A DNA stretch of 64,000 nt from positions 4,092,001 to 4,156,000 of the forward strand of contig NZ_CP072610.1 in NCBI RefSeq assembly GCF_021029445.1. The letters run 5' to 3'. Position 1 is the stretch's first letter; every line of letters starts with the position of its first letter. Positions 53,826-62,947 of this stretch are shown piece by piece. A program made the position numbers and the translations under genes. The stretch is from Pseudomonas wenzhouensis (GTDB lineage: Bacteria > Pseudomonadota > Gammaproteobacteria > Pseudomonadales > Pseudomonadaceae). The notes beneath the pieces were generated by a model that worked only from the letters and a program-made list of their open reading frames with translations, was not told the origin of the DNA and made no database searches.

Positions 53826-54560
53826 TTACGCGACCAGATCGATGCGCGATTCAGGCGCTGACAGTTCGCCCAGACGCCGATACAGATCAAGATTAGGCGC
53901 TGGTGGCAGTGTCTGCTGCGACTGCTCGGCGGGCTGGTCCTCAGCCTCACGTGCCTCGTCGCGGGCTTTGCGCGCCTCGACGGCGGTGACGGCCTCTTCT
54001 CGGCGCTGCTCGGCCAGTTCGACCCGCGCCTGCGCCGCCTGCGCCTGGGCCAGGGCGGCGACGCGCAGATCCTGCGGGGAAGGCTCAACGGGGGCGAGCG
54101 CCGCGCGCAGGACGATCTCCATCTTGCGCAACGTGGCGGCGGGATCATTGGGAACGGGAGCCGTGTCGATGCTGACTTCGCCGGAAACGGCATAGCGCTG
54201 CCCGTCCGGGCCGCGTTTGAAACTGTATGTCGGCGCACCGGCGTACTGGCCACCTACGGCAGCGTGCGCCTGTTCGTGAGTACGCACTTCGCGGTCACGT
54301 TGCGCCAGCTCGGTGATTTCCAGTTGCTGCTGGCGCTGCTCCCGAGGGCTGGGTTCGGATTTGTCAGCACTTGTTGCAGCGCTATCGCGATCACCCTCTT
54401 CGCGTCCGGAGGCTGGTGAGTCGGCCTGCTGTTCCTGCGGCGCCGCTAAGGGTGCCTGGTCGGCACGGGCAATGTCAGGAGAAACTTCGGGCGGCAGTGA
54501 CCGGGCCGAACTGGCGGACGGCGCGGGAAGGAAAGGTGGCAGGCTGCTGCCAATCTGCAT
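53826..54560 (-). CDS. SprA-family putative metalloprotease/catalase-like protein
   Basis: 244 residues. The middle (about 75-160) has RDREVRTHEQAHAAVGGQYA, with a zinc-type H-E-x-x-H (HEQAH), followed by GAPTYSFKRGPDGQRYAVSG and VSIDTAPVPNDPAATLRKME (landmarks). This is the SprA-related domain of unknown function. The flanks are low-complexity Gln/Ala/Glu-rich and may be disordered or coiled. No signal peptide is clear. The gene lies next to the flagellar-rod-like gene on the same strand. Confidence 0.72.
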   Translation of the reverse strand: MQIGSSLPPFLPAPSASSARSLPPEVSPDIARADQAPLAAPQEQQADSPASGREEGDRDSAATSADKSEPSPREQRQQQLEITELAQRDREVRTHEQAHAAVGGQYAGAPTYSFKRGPDGQRYAVSGEVSIDTAPVPNDPAATLRKMEIVLRAALAPVEPSPQDLRVAALAQAQAAQARVELAEQRREEAVTAVEARKARDEAREAEDQPAEQSQQTLPPAPNLDLYRRLGELSAPESRIDLVA

Positions 54561-54612
54561 GTGCGCCCTCCTGCCCCCTTGCCGGCAGCGAGGGCGGCCG
54601 GGGTGGAACTGC

Positions 54613-54912
54613 TTACGCGCGGGTATCGATCAGCGTACCCAACACCTCATCGGCGGTGTCAACGACGCGCGCATTGGCACGCACTTCGTTTTCAGCGGCA
54701 CGCAATGTCACCAGGCTTTCGGTCAGATCGGGACGGCTGCGCTCGGCAACCTGCGAGCTGGGGTTGACCTGATTCTGCGGCGGGGTCTGCGTCGCCTGCT
54801 GCGCCGGATTGACGGTGCTGCTGGCAATATCGGCAGCAGCCTGATCGGCACGGCGTTGGCCGGACTGGATACCGTTCAGACCCGACCGGAATGCGTTGGC
54901 AGAGATTTCCAT
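54613..54912 (-). CDS. Small flagellar-rod/hook-like protein (FlgC/FlgG-type ends)
   Basis: About 99 residues. The N-terminus MEISANAFRSGLNGIQSGQR with RADQAAADIASSTVN resembles the first helix of flagellar rod/hook proteins. The C-terminus LTESLVTLRAAENEVRANAR and VVDTADEVLGTLID resembles their final helix. The large middle domain is missing, so it is a mini axial-protein-like chain with no flagellar genes nearby. ATG 54912 is preferred to the TTG at 54918. Confidence 0.65.
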   Translation of the reverse strand: MEISANAFRSGLNGIQSGQRRADQAAADIASSTVNPAQQATQTPPQNQVNPSSQVAERSRPDLTESLVTLRAAENEVRANARVVDTADEVLGTLIDTRA

Positions 54913-55011
54913 CGTCAACCCCCTGGGGGATGTAGAACCTAGACGCGCCCATTGAAGCAGAAACCGGCTAAAAAACGTACAGGCAAATGGCTATGGTCAG
55001 TTTACTGTTTA

Positions 55012-55698
55012 TTACCAGTCTGCCAGTAACTCGAGATTCAGGTGCGCCGCCACGGCGGCTGCGTTCGCCTGAGCCAGGTGCGGCACACGCCCCAGACAGG
55101 GCGCCGGCAGGCGCTCGCAGAGAGTGGCGAGATTCTCTTCCAGGCGGGCGGTTTTCGGCTCGAAGATATTGGCCACCCAGCCGGCCAGTGGCAACCCGTC
55201 ACGCGCAATGGCTTCAGCACTCAGCAGCGCGTGATTGATACACCCAAGGCGTACGCCCACCACCAGAATCACCGGCATGCCGAGGGCAATGGCCAGATCC
55301 GAGAGGTTTTCCTCGCCGGCCAGGGGCACACGCCAGCCACCGGCGCCTTCCACCAGCGAGAAATCTGCGCCCTTGGCCAGGATCGCCTGCACCGCCGGCA
55401 TCAGACTGGCGACATCCAGTCTGATGCCGGCCTCACGGGCCGCCAGATGCGGGGCAATGGCCGGCGCGAAGGCAAATGGGTTGACCTCTTCATAACGCAG
55501 CGGCAACGAGCACTGGGCGAGCAAGGCCAGCGCGTCGTCGTTGCGCAAACCGTCGACGGTGCGCCTGCAACCGGAGGCGACCGGCTTGGCCGCTGCTGTA
55601 CTCAAACCCTGCAGACGCGCGGCATGCAGCAGGCCTGCGGCGATGGTGGTCTTGCCGATTTCGGTATCCGTACCGGTAACGAAGTAGGCTTGGCTCAT
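55012..55698 (-). CDS. bioD: Dethiobiotin synthetase
   Basis: 228 residues. GTDTEIGKTTIAAGLL (about 8-23) is the P-loop, KPVASGC the diaminopelargonate-binding part, EGAGGWRVPL the second metal loop. It forms the ureido ring of dethiobiotin from DAPA, CO2 and ATP. It is the last biosynthetic gene of the leftward bio cluster. Confidence 0.95.
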   Translation of the reverse strand: MSQAYFVTGTDTEIGKTTIAAGLLHAARLQGLSTAAAKPVASGCRRTVDGLRNDDALALLAQCSLPLRYEEVNPFAFAPAIAPHLAAREAGIRLDVASLMPAVQAILAKGADFSLVEGAGGWRVPLAGEENLSDLAIALGMPVILVVGVRLGCINHALLSAEAIARDGLPLAGWVANIFEPKTARLEENLATLCERLPAPCLGRVPHLAQANAAAVAAHLNLELLADW

Positions 55699-55712
55699 GG
55701 CTGATATTCCAC

Positions 55713-56552
55713 TCAATACAGGCTCGACGGTTTGTGCAACACGCCATACACCACCTGATAGGTGGCTGGCAGCCCGTGCGGCTGGCGAAAACCTTCGTAG
55801 GCCTCGATCAACGCGCGAATGCGCGAGGGCCCGGTCAATCCGCCGGGTCGCCCCGGGTTGAGGTTGTGTGCACCGAGTTCCTTCAGCGACGTGGTCAGGC
55901 TGCGTAGATCGGGAAAATGCAGCACCTCAGCCTCGCGCTGCAGCGTCAATACCTGCAAGCCACTGGCCGCGCACAGCTGCTGATAATCCTCGAAATGGCG
56001 AAAACGATTGACGTGCACCAGGCCATCGACCGCCTGCCAACTGTCCCGCAGCTCCTGCAGCGTGCCCACGCACAGGCTGGAGAACGCCAGCACGCCGCCG
56101 GGACGCAACACCCGCTGCGCTTCACTCAACACGCGCGGGAAATCGCCGCACCATTGCAGCGCCAGGCTGGAGAACAGCAGATCGATGCTCGCGCCCTGCA
56201 GCGGCAGGGCTTCGGCATCGCCAGCGATAAAGTGTGCAGCGCCGCCCTGCGGCCTGGCATGGCGCAGCATGCCCTCGGCGATATCCAGCGCCAGCCCTTC
56301 GCCCTGCGCATAGCGCCCGGCCAGGACACGGGTGAAGTGGCCCGTACCGCAGCCCAGGTCCAGCCAGCGCTGCACCGGCAATTCGGCCGGCACGCGCGCC
56401 AGCAACTGCGTACCAACACTGCGCTGCAGCTCGGCCACCGCGTCATAGCTGGCTGCCGCGCGGGAAAAGGAAGCGGCGACCTGACGCTTGTCCGGCAGCG
56501 CATAGGGTGCGCCGTGCACAGCAGAAGACGGACACGCACACATCTCAGGCAT
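55713..56552 (-). CDS. bioC: Malonyl-ACP O-methyltransferase
   Basis: About 279 residues. [20 protein letters not shown] is the BioC start motif, [15 protein letters not shown] the SAM loop, and [22 protein letters not shown] the later core. It methylates malonyl-ACP so that the fatty acid pathway can build pimeloyl-ACP. The annotated N-terminus overlaps bioH by 8 bases. About 7 codons of it (VHGAPYA) lie in a GTGCGCACGGCGCACCCTAC-type repeat, so the natural start may have been altered by the repeat. Confidence 0.93.
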   Translation of the reverse strand: MPEMCACPSSAVHGAPYALPDKRQVAASFSRAAASYDAVAELQRSVGTQLLARVPAELPVQRWLDLGCGTGHFTRVLAGRYAQGEGLALDIAEGMLRHARPQGGAAHFIAGDAEALPLQGASIDLLFSSLALQWCGDFPRVLSEAQRVLRPGGVLAFSSLCVGTLQELRDSWQAVDGLVHVNRFRHFEDYQQLCAASGLQVLTLQREAEVLHFPDLRSLTTSLKELGAHNLNPGRPGGLTGPSRIRALIEAYEGFRQPHGLPATYQVVYGVLHKPSSLY

Positions 56553-57267
56553 CACAGGCCTCGCGGATAAAATCGAGCATCAGGGTCGCCAGCGCATCGG
56601 CCTGTTCAAGCACGAAGGCATGACCGCAGTCCTCCAGCACATCCACCTCACCTGCTGGCAGCAGCGCCAGCAGCTCAGAAGCAACGGCGGCCGGCACCAG
56701 CGCGTCCTGTTCGGCCAGCAGGTGCAGTTGCGGCCCGCTGAACGCCGTCAGCGCCGCGCGGTTGTCCAGGCTGGCCAACAGGCGTAGCCCGGCCAGCAGG
56801 GCCGGCTCGTCGCCGGTCGCCAGATGGCCTTGCAGCTGTCGTGACAGGGCGCGCACATCAGCACCACCCTGGGCGCAGAGCATGGCGAAACGCTTGAGGG
56901 TGGCGCTGCCGTTGTGCTGACAGCCTTCATGGAAGGCGGCATGGGTCTGCGCCGACATCGCCGTCGGCCAGGCATCACTGGCAACGAAGCAGGCATTGCT
57001 TGCCAGGCTGATCAGGCCACGACAACGCGCGCCGCGCCGCGCCGCCAGGGCAGCAGCCAACATGCCACCCAGCGACCAGCCGGCCAGCCAGCAGTCCAGC
57101 GGCAGGCGTGTATCCAACTCGTCGAGCCAGTCGGCAACGGCGGCACTGTTCAGTCGCGGCAGGGTCGGCACCTGCACATTCAGCTCAGCCCCCAGCGCTT
57201 CGGCCAATGGCTGCAACACGGCACCATCCAGGCCCCAGCCCGGCAGCAGTATCAGGGTCTCACGCAT
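56545..57267 (-). CDS. bioH: Pimeloyl-ACP methyl ester carboxylesterase
   Basis: 240 residues of alpha/beta-hydrolase fold. [11 protein letters not shown] is the oxyanion region, GWSLGG the nucleophile elbow (Ser about 81), [10 protein letters not shown] the acid and [10 protein letters not shown] the His. It removes the methyl ester to release pimeloyl-ACP for BioF. The ATG at 57267 overlaps the bioF stop, and bioC starts within its end, so bioF-bioH-bioC are tightly coupled. Confidence 0.92.
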   Translation of the reverse strand: MRETLILLPGWGLDGAVLQPLAEALGAELNVQVPTLPRLNSAAVADWLDELDTRLPLDCWLAGWSLGGMLAAALAARRGARCRGLISLASNACFVASDAWPTAMSAQTHAAFHEGCQHNGSATLKRFAMLCAQGGADVRALSRQLQGHLATGDEPALLAGLRLLASLDNRAALTAFSGPQLHLLAEQDALVPAAVASELLALLPAGEVDVLEDCGHAFVLEQADALATLMLDFIREACDA

Positions 57268-58429
57268 CGGTTTGCACCTGCGGCCAGCACTCGGCCAATG
57301 CCTCGAGCAAACGCTCAAGCTGTGCATCGCTATGCGCGGCAGACAGCGTCACACGTAACCGCGCGCTGCCAGCCGGCACGGTGGGCGGGCGGATGGCTCC
57401 GACCAGCAGGCCACGCGCCTTGAGCAACGCCGACAGCTTGAGCGCACGTGCGCTGTCACCGACCAGAATCGGCTGAATCGGCGTGGGGCTGTCCATCAGA
57501 CTCAGGCCGATCTCGGCGGCGCCCTGCCGAAAGCGCGTGATCAGCCGCTGCAGGTGTTCGCGGCGCCAGTGTTCGCTGCGCAGCAGCTCCAGGCTTTTCA
57601 ACGTGGCGCAGGCCACCGCCGGCGGCTGGCTGGTGGTGTAGATATAGGGACGGGCGAACTGGATCAGCGTCTCGATCAGTTCCTCGCTGCCGGCGACGAA
57701 GGCGCCAGCGGTACCAAAGGCCTTGCCCAGGGTGCCGACCAGCACCTGCACGTCATCCTGACCCAGGCCGAAGTGCTCGACGATACCGCCGCCCGTGGCG
57801 CCCAGCGGGCCGAACCCGTGAGCATCGTCGACCATCACCCAGGCCTGCGCGGCACGCGCCTCGGCGCACAGAACCGGTAGATCGGCCAGGTCGCCGTCCA
57901 TGCTGAACACGCCATCGGTGACCACCAGGCAATTGCCGTGGGCCTTGCGCAGACGATTGGCCAGACTCACCGCATCATTGTGCAGGTAGCGTGAAAACCG
58001 CGCGCCCGAGAGCAGCCCGGCATCGAGTAGCGAAGCATGGTTGAGGCGATCCTGCAGCACGCTGTCGCCCTGCCCGACCAGTGCAGTGACCACCGCCAGG
58101 TTGGCCATGTAACCGGTGGAGAACAACAGCGCGCGCGGCCGACCGGTAAAGGCAGCCAGTGCTTCTTCCAGCTCATGATGCGGCGTGCTGTGGCCGCTCA
58201 CCAGGTGCGAGGCACCGCCGCCGACACCCCACTTTTCCGCGCCCTGCTGCAGCGCAGCGATGACGTCGGGGTGATTGGCCAGACCGAGGTAGTCGTTGGA
58301 ACAGAAGGCCAGCAGACGCCGACCATCGACCTGTACCTGCGGCCCTTGCGGGCTGTCCAGCAAGGGCCGAAGGCGGAACAAGTCGGCAGCCTGGCGTTCG
58401 GCGAGGCGGGCGGATAAATCGAAAGGCAT
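57260..58429 (-). CDS. bioF: 8-amino-7-oxononanoate synthase
   Basis: 389 residues of the alpha-oxoamine synthase family: [45 protein letters not shown], and the PLP lysine in [13 protein letters not shown] (about 240). It joins pimeloyl-ACP and alanine. ATG 58429 has AAGG 7 bases upstream. The frame further upstream runs through a REP and is rejected. Confidence 0.95.
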   Translation of the reverse strand: MPFDLSARLAERQAADLFRLRPLLDSPQGPQVQVDGRRLLAFCSNDYLGLANHPDVIAALQQGAEKWGVGGGASHLVSGHSTPHHELEEALAAFTGRPRALLFSTGYMANLAVVTALVGQGDSVLQDRLNHASLLDAGLLSGARFSRYLHNDAVSLANRLRKAHGNCLVVTDGVFSMDGDLADLPVLCAEARAAQAWVMVDDAHGFGPLGATGGGIVEHFGLGQDDVQVLVGTLGKAFGTAGAFVAGSEELIETLIQFARPYIYTTSQPPAVACATLKSLELLRSEHWRREHLQRLITRFRQGAAEIGLSLMDSPTPIQPILVGDSARALKLSALLKARGLLVGAIRPPTVPAGSARLRVTLSAAHSDAQLERLLEALAECWPQVQTDA

Positions 58430-58440
58430 ATACATACCTT

Positions 58441-58500
58441 GTGGAGCCCGCTTGCCGGCGATTAGCGGCAGTCGCAATCACCAGCAAGCTGGCTCCTACA
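58441..58500. repeat. REPIN between bioB and bioF
   Basis: GTGGAGCCCGCTTGCCGGCG and CCAGCAAGCTGGCTCCTACA facing each other inside the bio operon. Confidence 0.82.
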
Positions 58501-58511
58501 TAAACAGCGGT

Positions 58512-59570
58512 TTAGGCCGAAGCGGCGTTGTAGAACAGCTGGGAATCGCGCTGCTCGATCAGCGCCTGCTCGATGGCCGCCTGGTGCACCTCATCGGCAT
58601 GCTCTTCGCGCTCTTCGGGTTTGATGCCCAGGCGCTTGAACAGGGCCATGTCCTTGTCCGCCTGCGGGTTGGCGGTGGTCAGCAACTTCTCGCCGTAGAA
58701 GATCGAGTTGGCGCCGGCCATAAAGGCCAGGGCCTGCATCTGCTCGTTCATCTGCTCGCGACCGGCAGACAGGCGAACGTGGGATTTCGGCATCATGATC
58801 CGCGCCACGGCCAGGGTGCGGATGAAGTCGAAGGGGTCGACGTCCTTCTCCTCGGCCAGCGGCGTGCCCTTGACCTTGACCAGCATGTTGATCGGCACCG
58901 ATTCCGGGTGTTCCGGCAGGTTGGCCAGTTGGATCAGCAGCCCGGCGCGATCATCCACCGATTCGCCCATGCCGAGGATGCCGCCGGAGCAGATTTTCAT
59001 CCCCGCCTCGCGCACGTAGGCCAGAGTCTGCAGGCGCTCGCCGTAGGTGCGGGTGGTGATGATGTTGCCGTAGAACTCCGGCGAGGTATCGAGGTTGTGG
59101 TTGTAGTAATCCAACCCTGCTTCGGCCAGCGCCTGGGTCTGCTCCTGATCGAGGCGACCGAGGGTCATGCAGGTCTCCAGGCCGAGTTTCTTCACGCCTT
59201 TGACCATCTCCAGCACGTAGGGCATGTCCTTGGCCGATGGGTGCTTCCACGCCGCGCCCATGCAGAAACGGGTGGAGCCGATGGCCTTGGCCTCGGCGGC
59301 CGCCTCCAGCACCTTCTGCACCTCCATCAGCTTTTCCTTGTCCAGGCCGGTGTTGTAGTGGCCGGACTGCGGGCAGTACTTGCAGTCTTCCGGGCAGGCG
59401 CCGGTCTTGATCGACAAAAGCGTCGAGACCTGCACGCGGTTCGGGTCGAAGTGCTGACGATGGACGCTCTGCGCCTGGAACAGCAGGTCGTTGAACGGCT
59501 GCTCGAACAGCGCGCGAACCTCGGCGAGGCTCCAGTCGTGACGGGGGGTGATTGCGGCGGTTGCGCTCAT
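58512..59570 (-). CDS. bioB: Biotin synthase
   Basis: 352 residues, radical [15 protein letters not shown] gives the C-x3-C-x2-C cluster motif, [10 protein letters not shown] and [12 protein letters not shown] the second-cluster and substrate region. It inserts sulfur into dethiobiotin. It is first in the leftward bio cluster, with a strong promoter and BirA-type operator upstream. Confidence 0.97.
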   Translation of the reverse strand: MSATAAITPRHDWSLAEVRALFEQPFNDLLFQAQSVHRQHFDPNRVQVSTLLSIKTGACPEDCKYCPQSGHYNTGLDKEKLMEVQKVLEAAAEAKAIGSTRFCMGAAWKHPSAKDMPYVLEMVKGVKKLGLETCMTLGRLDQEQTQALAEAGLDYYNHNLDTSPEFYGNIITTRTYGERLQTLAYVREAGMKICSGGILGMGESVDDRAGLLIQLANLPEHPESVPINMLVKVKGTPLAEEKDVDPFDFIRTLAVARIMMPKSHVRLSAGREQMNEQMQALAFMAGANSIFYGEKLLTTANPQADKDMALFKRLGIKPEEREEHADEVHQAAIEQALIEQRDSQLFYNAASA

Positions 59571-59637
59571 CTGGGAAGTCCTTCGACGCTGGGTGGCATC
59601 TGTTGTCAGGCCCGCGCGGGGCATTCAGGCTTTGGCC

Positions 59638-59665
59638 ATCATAAGTGGCGATTGGATGCTGTCAA
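59638..59665 (-). promoter_or_regulatory. Sigma-70 promoter of bioB
   Basis: On the minus strand TTGACA (59665-59660), a 16-base spacer, and TATGAT (59643-59638). Confidence 0.75.
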
Positions 59666-59689
59666 CCACAACAAAGACACAGGTTTACA
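59660..59689. promoter_or_regulatory. BirA-like operator overlapping the bioB -35 box
   Basis: TGTCAACC-N14-GGTTTACA fits the proteobacterial BirA consensus TTGTAAACC-N14/15-GGTTTACAA with few changes. The left half contains the -35 box of bioB, so BirA bound with biotinyl-AMP would block the promoter. Confidence 0.65.
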
Positions 59690-59766
59690 TCTGATCAAAT
59701 AACAACCAATAGAACTTATGGCATGGCACAAGGCCCAATGCTTACCTCTTCAACAGGATGTTCTGC

Positions 59767-60060
59767 ATGCAGGTAGAAGGCTTTTTCGAAGGGCTCGGCG
59801 AAGCGCTGGGGCGCTTCATTCGCTTTATCGTCGACATGCTCTCCGGCGTGCTGGGCGCCATGGCCGATGCCATCGACGACTTCCTCCAGGGGCTGGCCAG
59901 GGCCATCGGCATGGACGTGTCGATCTTCAGCATCATCCTGCTGATCATCGGCCTGCTGTTTCTGGTCAATGGCATACGCGCGCTGCTGCGACGCTCGATC
60001 ATCGGTGGGGTGATCTGGCTGCTGCTGGGGTTGATGGTCATGGGCTGGCTGATTCGCTGA
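59767..60060 (+). CDS. Small membrane protein, two-segment
   Basis: 97 residues. An amphipathic N-terminal part (VEGFFEGLGEALGRFIRFIV) is followed by ILLIIGLLFLVNGIRALL and GGVIWLLLGLMVMGWLI membrane segments. I do not recognise a function. The ATG at 59767 has AGGA 8 bases upstream; ATG 59758 is a possible alternative. It is divergent from bioB and precedes comF by 43 bases. Confidence 0.7.
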   Translation: MQVEGFFEGLGEALGRFIRFIVDMLSGVLGAMADAIDDFLQGLARAIGMDVSIFSIILLIIGLLFLVNGIRALLRRSIIGGVIWLLLGLMVMGWLIR

Positions 60061-60103
60061 CGCCGGCTAGACTTCAGGCACCACCGCTCATGGATGAGCC
60101 GCC

Positions 60104-60844
60104 ATGCCCGCGTTCGATCTCACCTCACTGCGTCACTTGCCCTGGCTACGGCCGCGCCGTCACTGCCAACTCTGTGACGAACCCACGGATCACCCCGCAC
60201 ACAACATCTGCACCGCCTGCGAGGCCGAGCTGCCCTGGCTCGGCGCACACTGCCAGTGCTGTGCGCTGCCCTTGCCGGTACCCGGCATGATCTGCGGCGC
60301 CTGCCAGAACAAGCCGCCGAGTTTCAGCCGCGTGGAAGCGCCCTGGCGCTATGCCTTCCCGGTCGACAACCTGATCACCCGCTTCAAGCACCAGGCGCAG
60401 TGGCCGCACGGGCATCTGCTTGCCGAACTCTTGAGCGAGCATCTGCGCCACGCCTTCGATGAAGGTCTGCCGCGCCCCCAGGCATTGCTACCCGTGCCGC
60501 TGGCGCGCAGACGACAACGGCAACGCGGCTTCAACCAGGCACAGATGCTCGCCGACTGGCTGGGCAGCAGCCTCGATCTGCCCGTCAGGCATGACTGGCT
60601 CCTGCGCCACCTCGACACGCCCGCGCAGCAAGGCCTGGACGCCGCGACACGCAAGCGCAACCTGCGCCAGGCCTTCAGCCTGAAACAGCCCGCACAGGTA
60701 GCCGGTGCACACCTGGCGCTGGTCGACGACGTGCTCACTACGGGCGCCACCGCCGGCATGCTCGCGCAATTGCTGCGTCGGGCCGGCGCCCTGCGCGTCG
60801 ATGTCTACTGCCTGGCACGTACGCCGCGACCGGGCGATACCTGA
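60104..60844 (+). CDS. comF: ComF-family phosphoribosyltransferase-like protein
   Basis: 246 residues. The N-terminal zinc-type cysteines C-x2-C (HCQLCDEP), ICTACE and HCQCC, CGACQNK, then a PRT domain with RGFNQAQMLA and the PRPP loop LALVDDVLTTGATA. ComF-type proteins take part in DNA uptake in competent bacteria. The role in this strain is unproven. Confidence 0.86.
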   Translation: MPAFDLTSLRHLPWLRPRRHCQLCDEPTDHPAHNICTACEAELPWLGAHCQCCALPLPVPGMICGACQNKPPSFSRVEAPWRYAFPVDNLITRFKHQAQWPHGHLLAELLSEHLRHAFDEGLPRPQALLPVPLARRRQRQRGFNQAQMLADWLGSSLDLPVRHDWLLRHLDTPAQQGLDAATRKRNLRQAFSLKQPAQVAGAHLALVDDVLTTGATAGMLAQLLRRAGALRVDVYCLARTPRPGDT

Positions 60845-60905
60845 CTTGACGCGCCTGGTGCAGTCACGCACCGTGCCCGGCATTCTCCCTGACCAGGCCT
60901 GAATC

Positions 60906-61670
60906 ATGTCGCAGCTCGATGCCCTTGCCCAACTGCTCAGCCGCCGCCCGAAACGCCTGGCCCTGCTCGAACAGATCGCCGAGCAGGGCTCCATCACCCG
61001 CGCCGCCAAGGCTGCCGGGCTGAGCTACAAGGCCGCCTGGGACGCCATCGACGAGCTGAACAACCTCTCGGAGCAGCCCCTGGTCAGCCGCAGCGTCGGC
61101 GGCAAAGGCGGCGGCGGCGCGCGCCTGACGCCAGCGGGCGAGCGCCTGCTGGCGTTGCAACAACGCCTGCAGGCGCTGCAGGTGCAACTGCTGCAGGCGG
61201 CCGGTGACGACGCCGACCTGGAACTGCTCGGTCGCCTGATGCTGCGCACCAGTGCGCGCAACCAGCTCACCGGCCGTGTGCGCGCGATTCACGCCCACGG
61301 CCACAACGACCTGATCGACATCGAACTGCCCGGCGGCAGCCGCCTGCAGGCGCAGATTACCCATGACAGCACGGAAAACCTGCAATTAAGCGAAGGCAGC
61401 AGCGTGGTCGCGCTGATCAAAGCAGGCTGGCTGGAGTTGCAACCGCTACAGGCTCCCCGCACAGCACAGCACAACACACTCGAAGGCCATATCGAACAGA
61501 TTCTGCCGGCCAGCGATGGCCCCAGCGAAGTACGCGTGAGCCTGAGCAACGGCCAGACCTTGTGCGCATCGATCGAACCCGAGCGCCTGGCAGCCCTGAG
61601 GCTGGCGGTGGGCGATCCGGTGCGTGCGCAGTTCGCTGCCAGTCAGGTGCTGCTCGGTACTCAGTTATAA
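60906..61670 (+). CDS. modE: ModE-type molybdate-dependent regulator
   Basis: 254 residues. The N-terminal winged helix GSITRAAKAAGLSYKAAWDA with IDELNNL, then GKGGGGARLT, is ModE. Two TOBE/Mop modules follow (about 120-185 and 190-252, starting SARNQLTGRV and HNTLEGHI). It binds molybdate and represses molybdate uptake genes, which are not in the window. Confidence 0.9.
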   Translation: MSQLDALAQLLSRRPKRLALLEQIAEQGSITRAAKAAGLSYKAAWDAIDELNNLSEQPLVSRSVGGKGGGGARLTPAGERLLALQQRLQALQVQLLQAAGDDADLELLGRLMLRTSARNQLTGRVRAIHAHGHNDLIDIELPGGSRLQAQITHDSTENLQLSEGSSVVALIKAGWLELQPLQAPRTAQHNTLEGHIEQILPASDGPSEVRVSLSNGQTLCASIEPERLAALRLAVGDPVRAQFAASQVLLGTQL

Positions 61671-61671
61671 G

Positions 61672-61718
61672 GGCGGGATAAACCGCCAATACGCTGACGG
61701 CGGGTTACACCCGCCCCA
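61672..61718. repeat. Inverted repeat GGGCGGGATAAACCGCC / GGCGGGTTACACCCGCCC
   Basis: Two imperfect inverted arms around a short centre, directly after the modE stop. It could act as a weak terminator but lacks a T run. Confidence 0.6.
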
Positions 61719-61767
61719 GGTGTGGCGCAAGCCGGTAGACTGAGCGCCCAATCATGCGGAGCCGTTC

Positions 61768-62742
61768 ATGAGCCATCCTTTTGCCACCCTCACCCCGGAT
61801 CTGGTGCTCGATGCCGTGGAGAGCCTTGGCTACCTCAGCGACGCGCGCGTATTGGCACTCAACAGTTACGAGAACCGCGTCTATCAGGTGGGCATCGAAG
61901 GCGAAACGCCGTTGATCGCCAAGTTCTATCGCCCGGATCGCTGGAGCGATGCGGCGATCCGCGAGGAGCACAGTTTCAGCGCCGAGCTGGCCGAGCACGA
62001 AGTCCCGGTGGTGGCGCCGCTGGCGCGCGATGGCGAGACGTTGTTCGAGCACGGCGGTTTTCGCTTCGCCCTGTTCCCGCGTCGCGGTGGCCGGGCACCG
62101 GAGCCAGGCAATCTCGACCAGCTGTATCGCCTGGGGCAGTTGCTCGGGCGTATGCATGCGATTGGCGCCAGCCGTCCGTTCGCACACCGCGAAAGCCTGA
62201 CTGTGGACAACTTCGGCCACGCCGCCCTGGCCTCGCTGCTCGAAGGCGGCTTCGTTCCGCGCAGCCTGCTGCCTGCCTACGAGTCGGTCGCGCGCGATCT
62301 GCTCGCGCGCCTGGATGAATTGTTCGCCCGCGTGCGCTATACACCGATTCGCCTGCACGGCGACTGCCACCCGGGTAACCTGCTGCACCGCGATGACGCC
62401 TTCCATATGGTCGACCTCGACGACTGCCGCATGGGCCCGGCGGTACAGGACCTGTGGATGATGCTGGCCGGCGAGCGTCACGAGCGCCTGGGTCAGCTGG
62501 CCGAGCTGATCGACGGTTACCAGGAATTCCATGACTTCGCCGCCCGCGAGCTGCCGCTGATCGAAGGCCTGCGCGCCCTGCGCCTGATGCATCACAGCGC
62601 CTGGATCGCCAAGCGTTGGGACGACCCGGCCTTCCCCCTGGCCTTCCCCTGGTTCGCCGGCGAGCGCTACTGGGGCGACCAGATTCTCGCCCTGCGCGAA
62701 CAGCTGGCGGCTCTGGACGAGGAGCCACTGCGGCTGTTCTGA
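61768..62742 (+). CDS. srkA: Stress response kinase A (YihE/SrkA)
   Basis: 324 residues of the aminoglycoside-phosphotransferase kinase fold. HGDCHPGNLLHRDD (catalytic Asp) and DLDDCRMGPAVQDLWM (metal Asp) are present, and NSYENRVYQVG at the N-terminus is the SrkA glycine-poor loop. SrkA counters stress-induced death in E. coli and phosphorylates proteins on Ser/Thr. Confidence 0.92.
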   Translation: MSHPFATLTPDLVLDAVESLGYLSDARVLALNSYENRVYQVGIEGETPLIAKFYRPDRWSDAAIREEHSFSAELAEHEVPVVAPLARDGETLFEHGGFRFALFPRRGGRAPEPGNLDQLYRLGQLLGRMHAIGASRPFAHRESLTVDNFGHAALASLLEGGFVPRSLLPAYESVARDLLARLDELFARVRYTPIRLHGDCHPGNLLHRDDAFHMVDLDDCRMGPAVQDLWMMLAGERHERLGQLAELIDGYQEFHDFAARELPLIEGLRALRLMHHSAWIAKRWDDPAFPLAFPWFAGERYWGDQILALREQLAALDEEPLRLF

Positions 62743-62767
62743 GCCGATGACATCCGGGCGCGCAGTT

Positions 62768-62786
62768 CCCGGATTGCCTCCGGGGC
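62768..62786 (+). repeat. Decayed REP of the CCCGGATTGC family
   Basis: CCCGGATTGCCTCCGGGGC with a changed loop, in the srkA-rarD gap. Confidence 0.5.
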
Positions 62787-62947
62787 GTCAGGCCCGCGTA
62801 CCCATACAGTTGCGCGCACCGCGTAAAGTTTGCCTTACGACTTTGCCGGCGTTTCGGTATGCATAAAAAGCTGAACGAACAGACAAGGCAGAGGCCAGAG
62901 CGCTAGAATTTCGCGGCAACCGTTAGCTGCCTAACCAAGGATTTTCG

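Noticed and set aside
58430-58477. Upstream extension of bioF
   Set aside because: It translates a REP, and ATG 58429 has a proper ribosome site.
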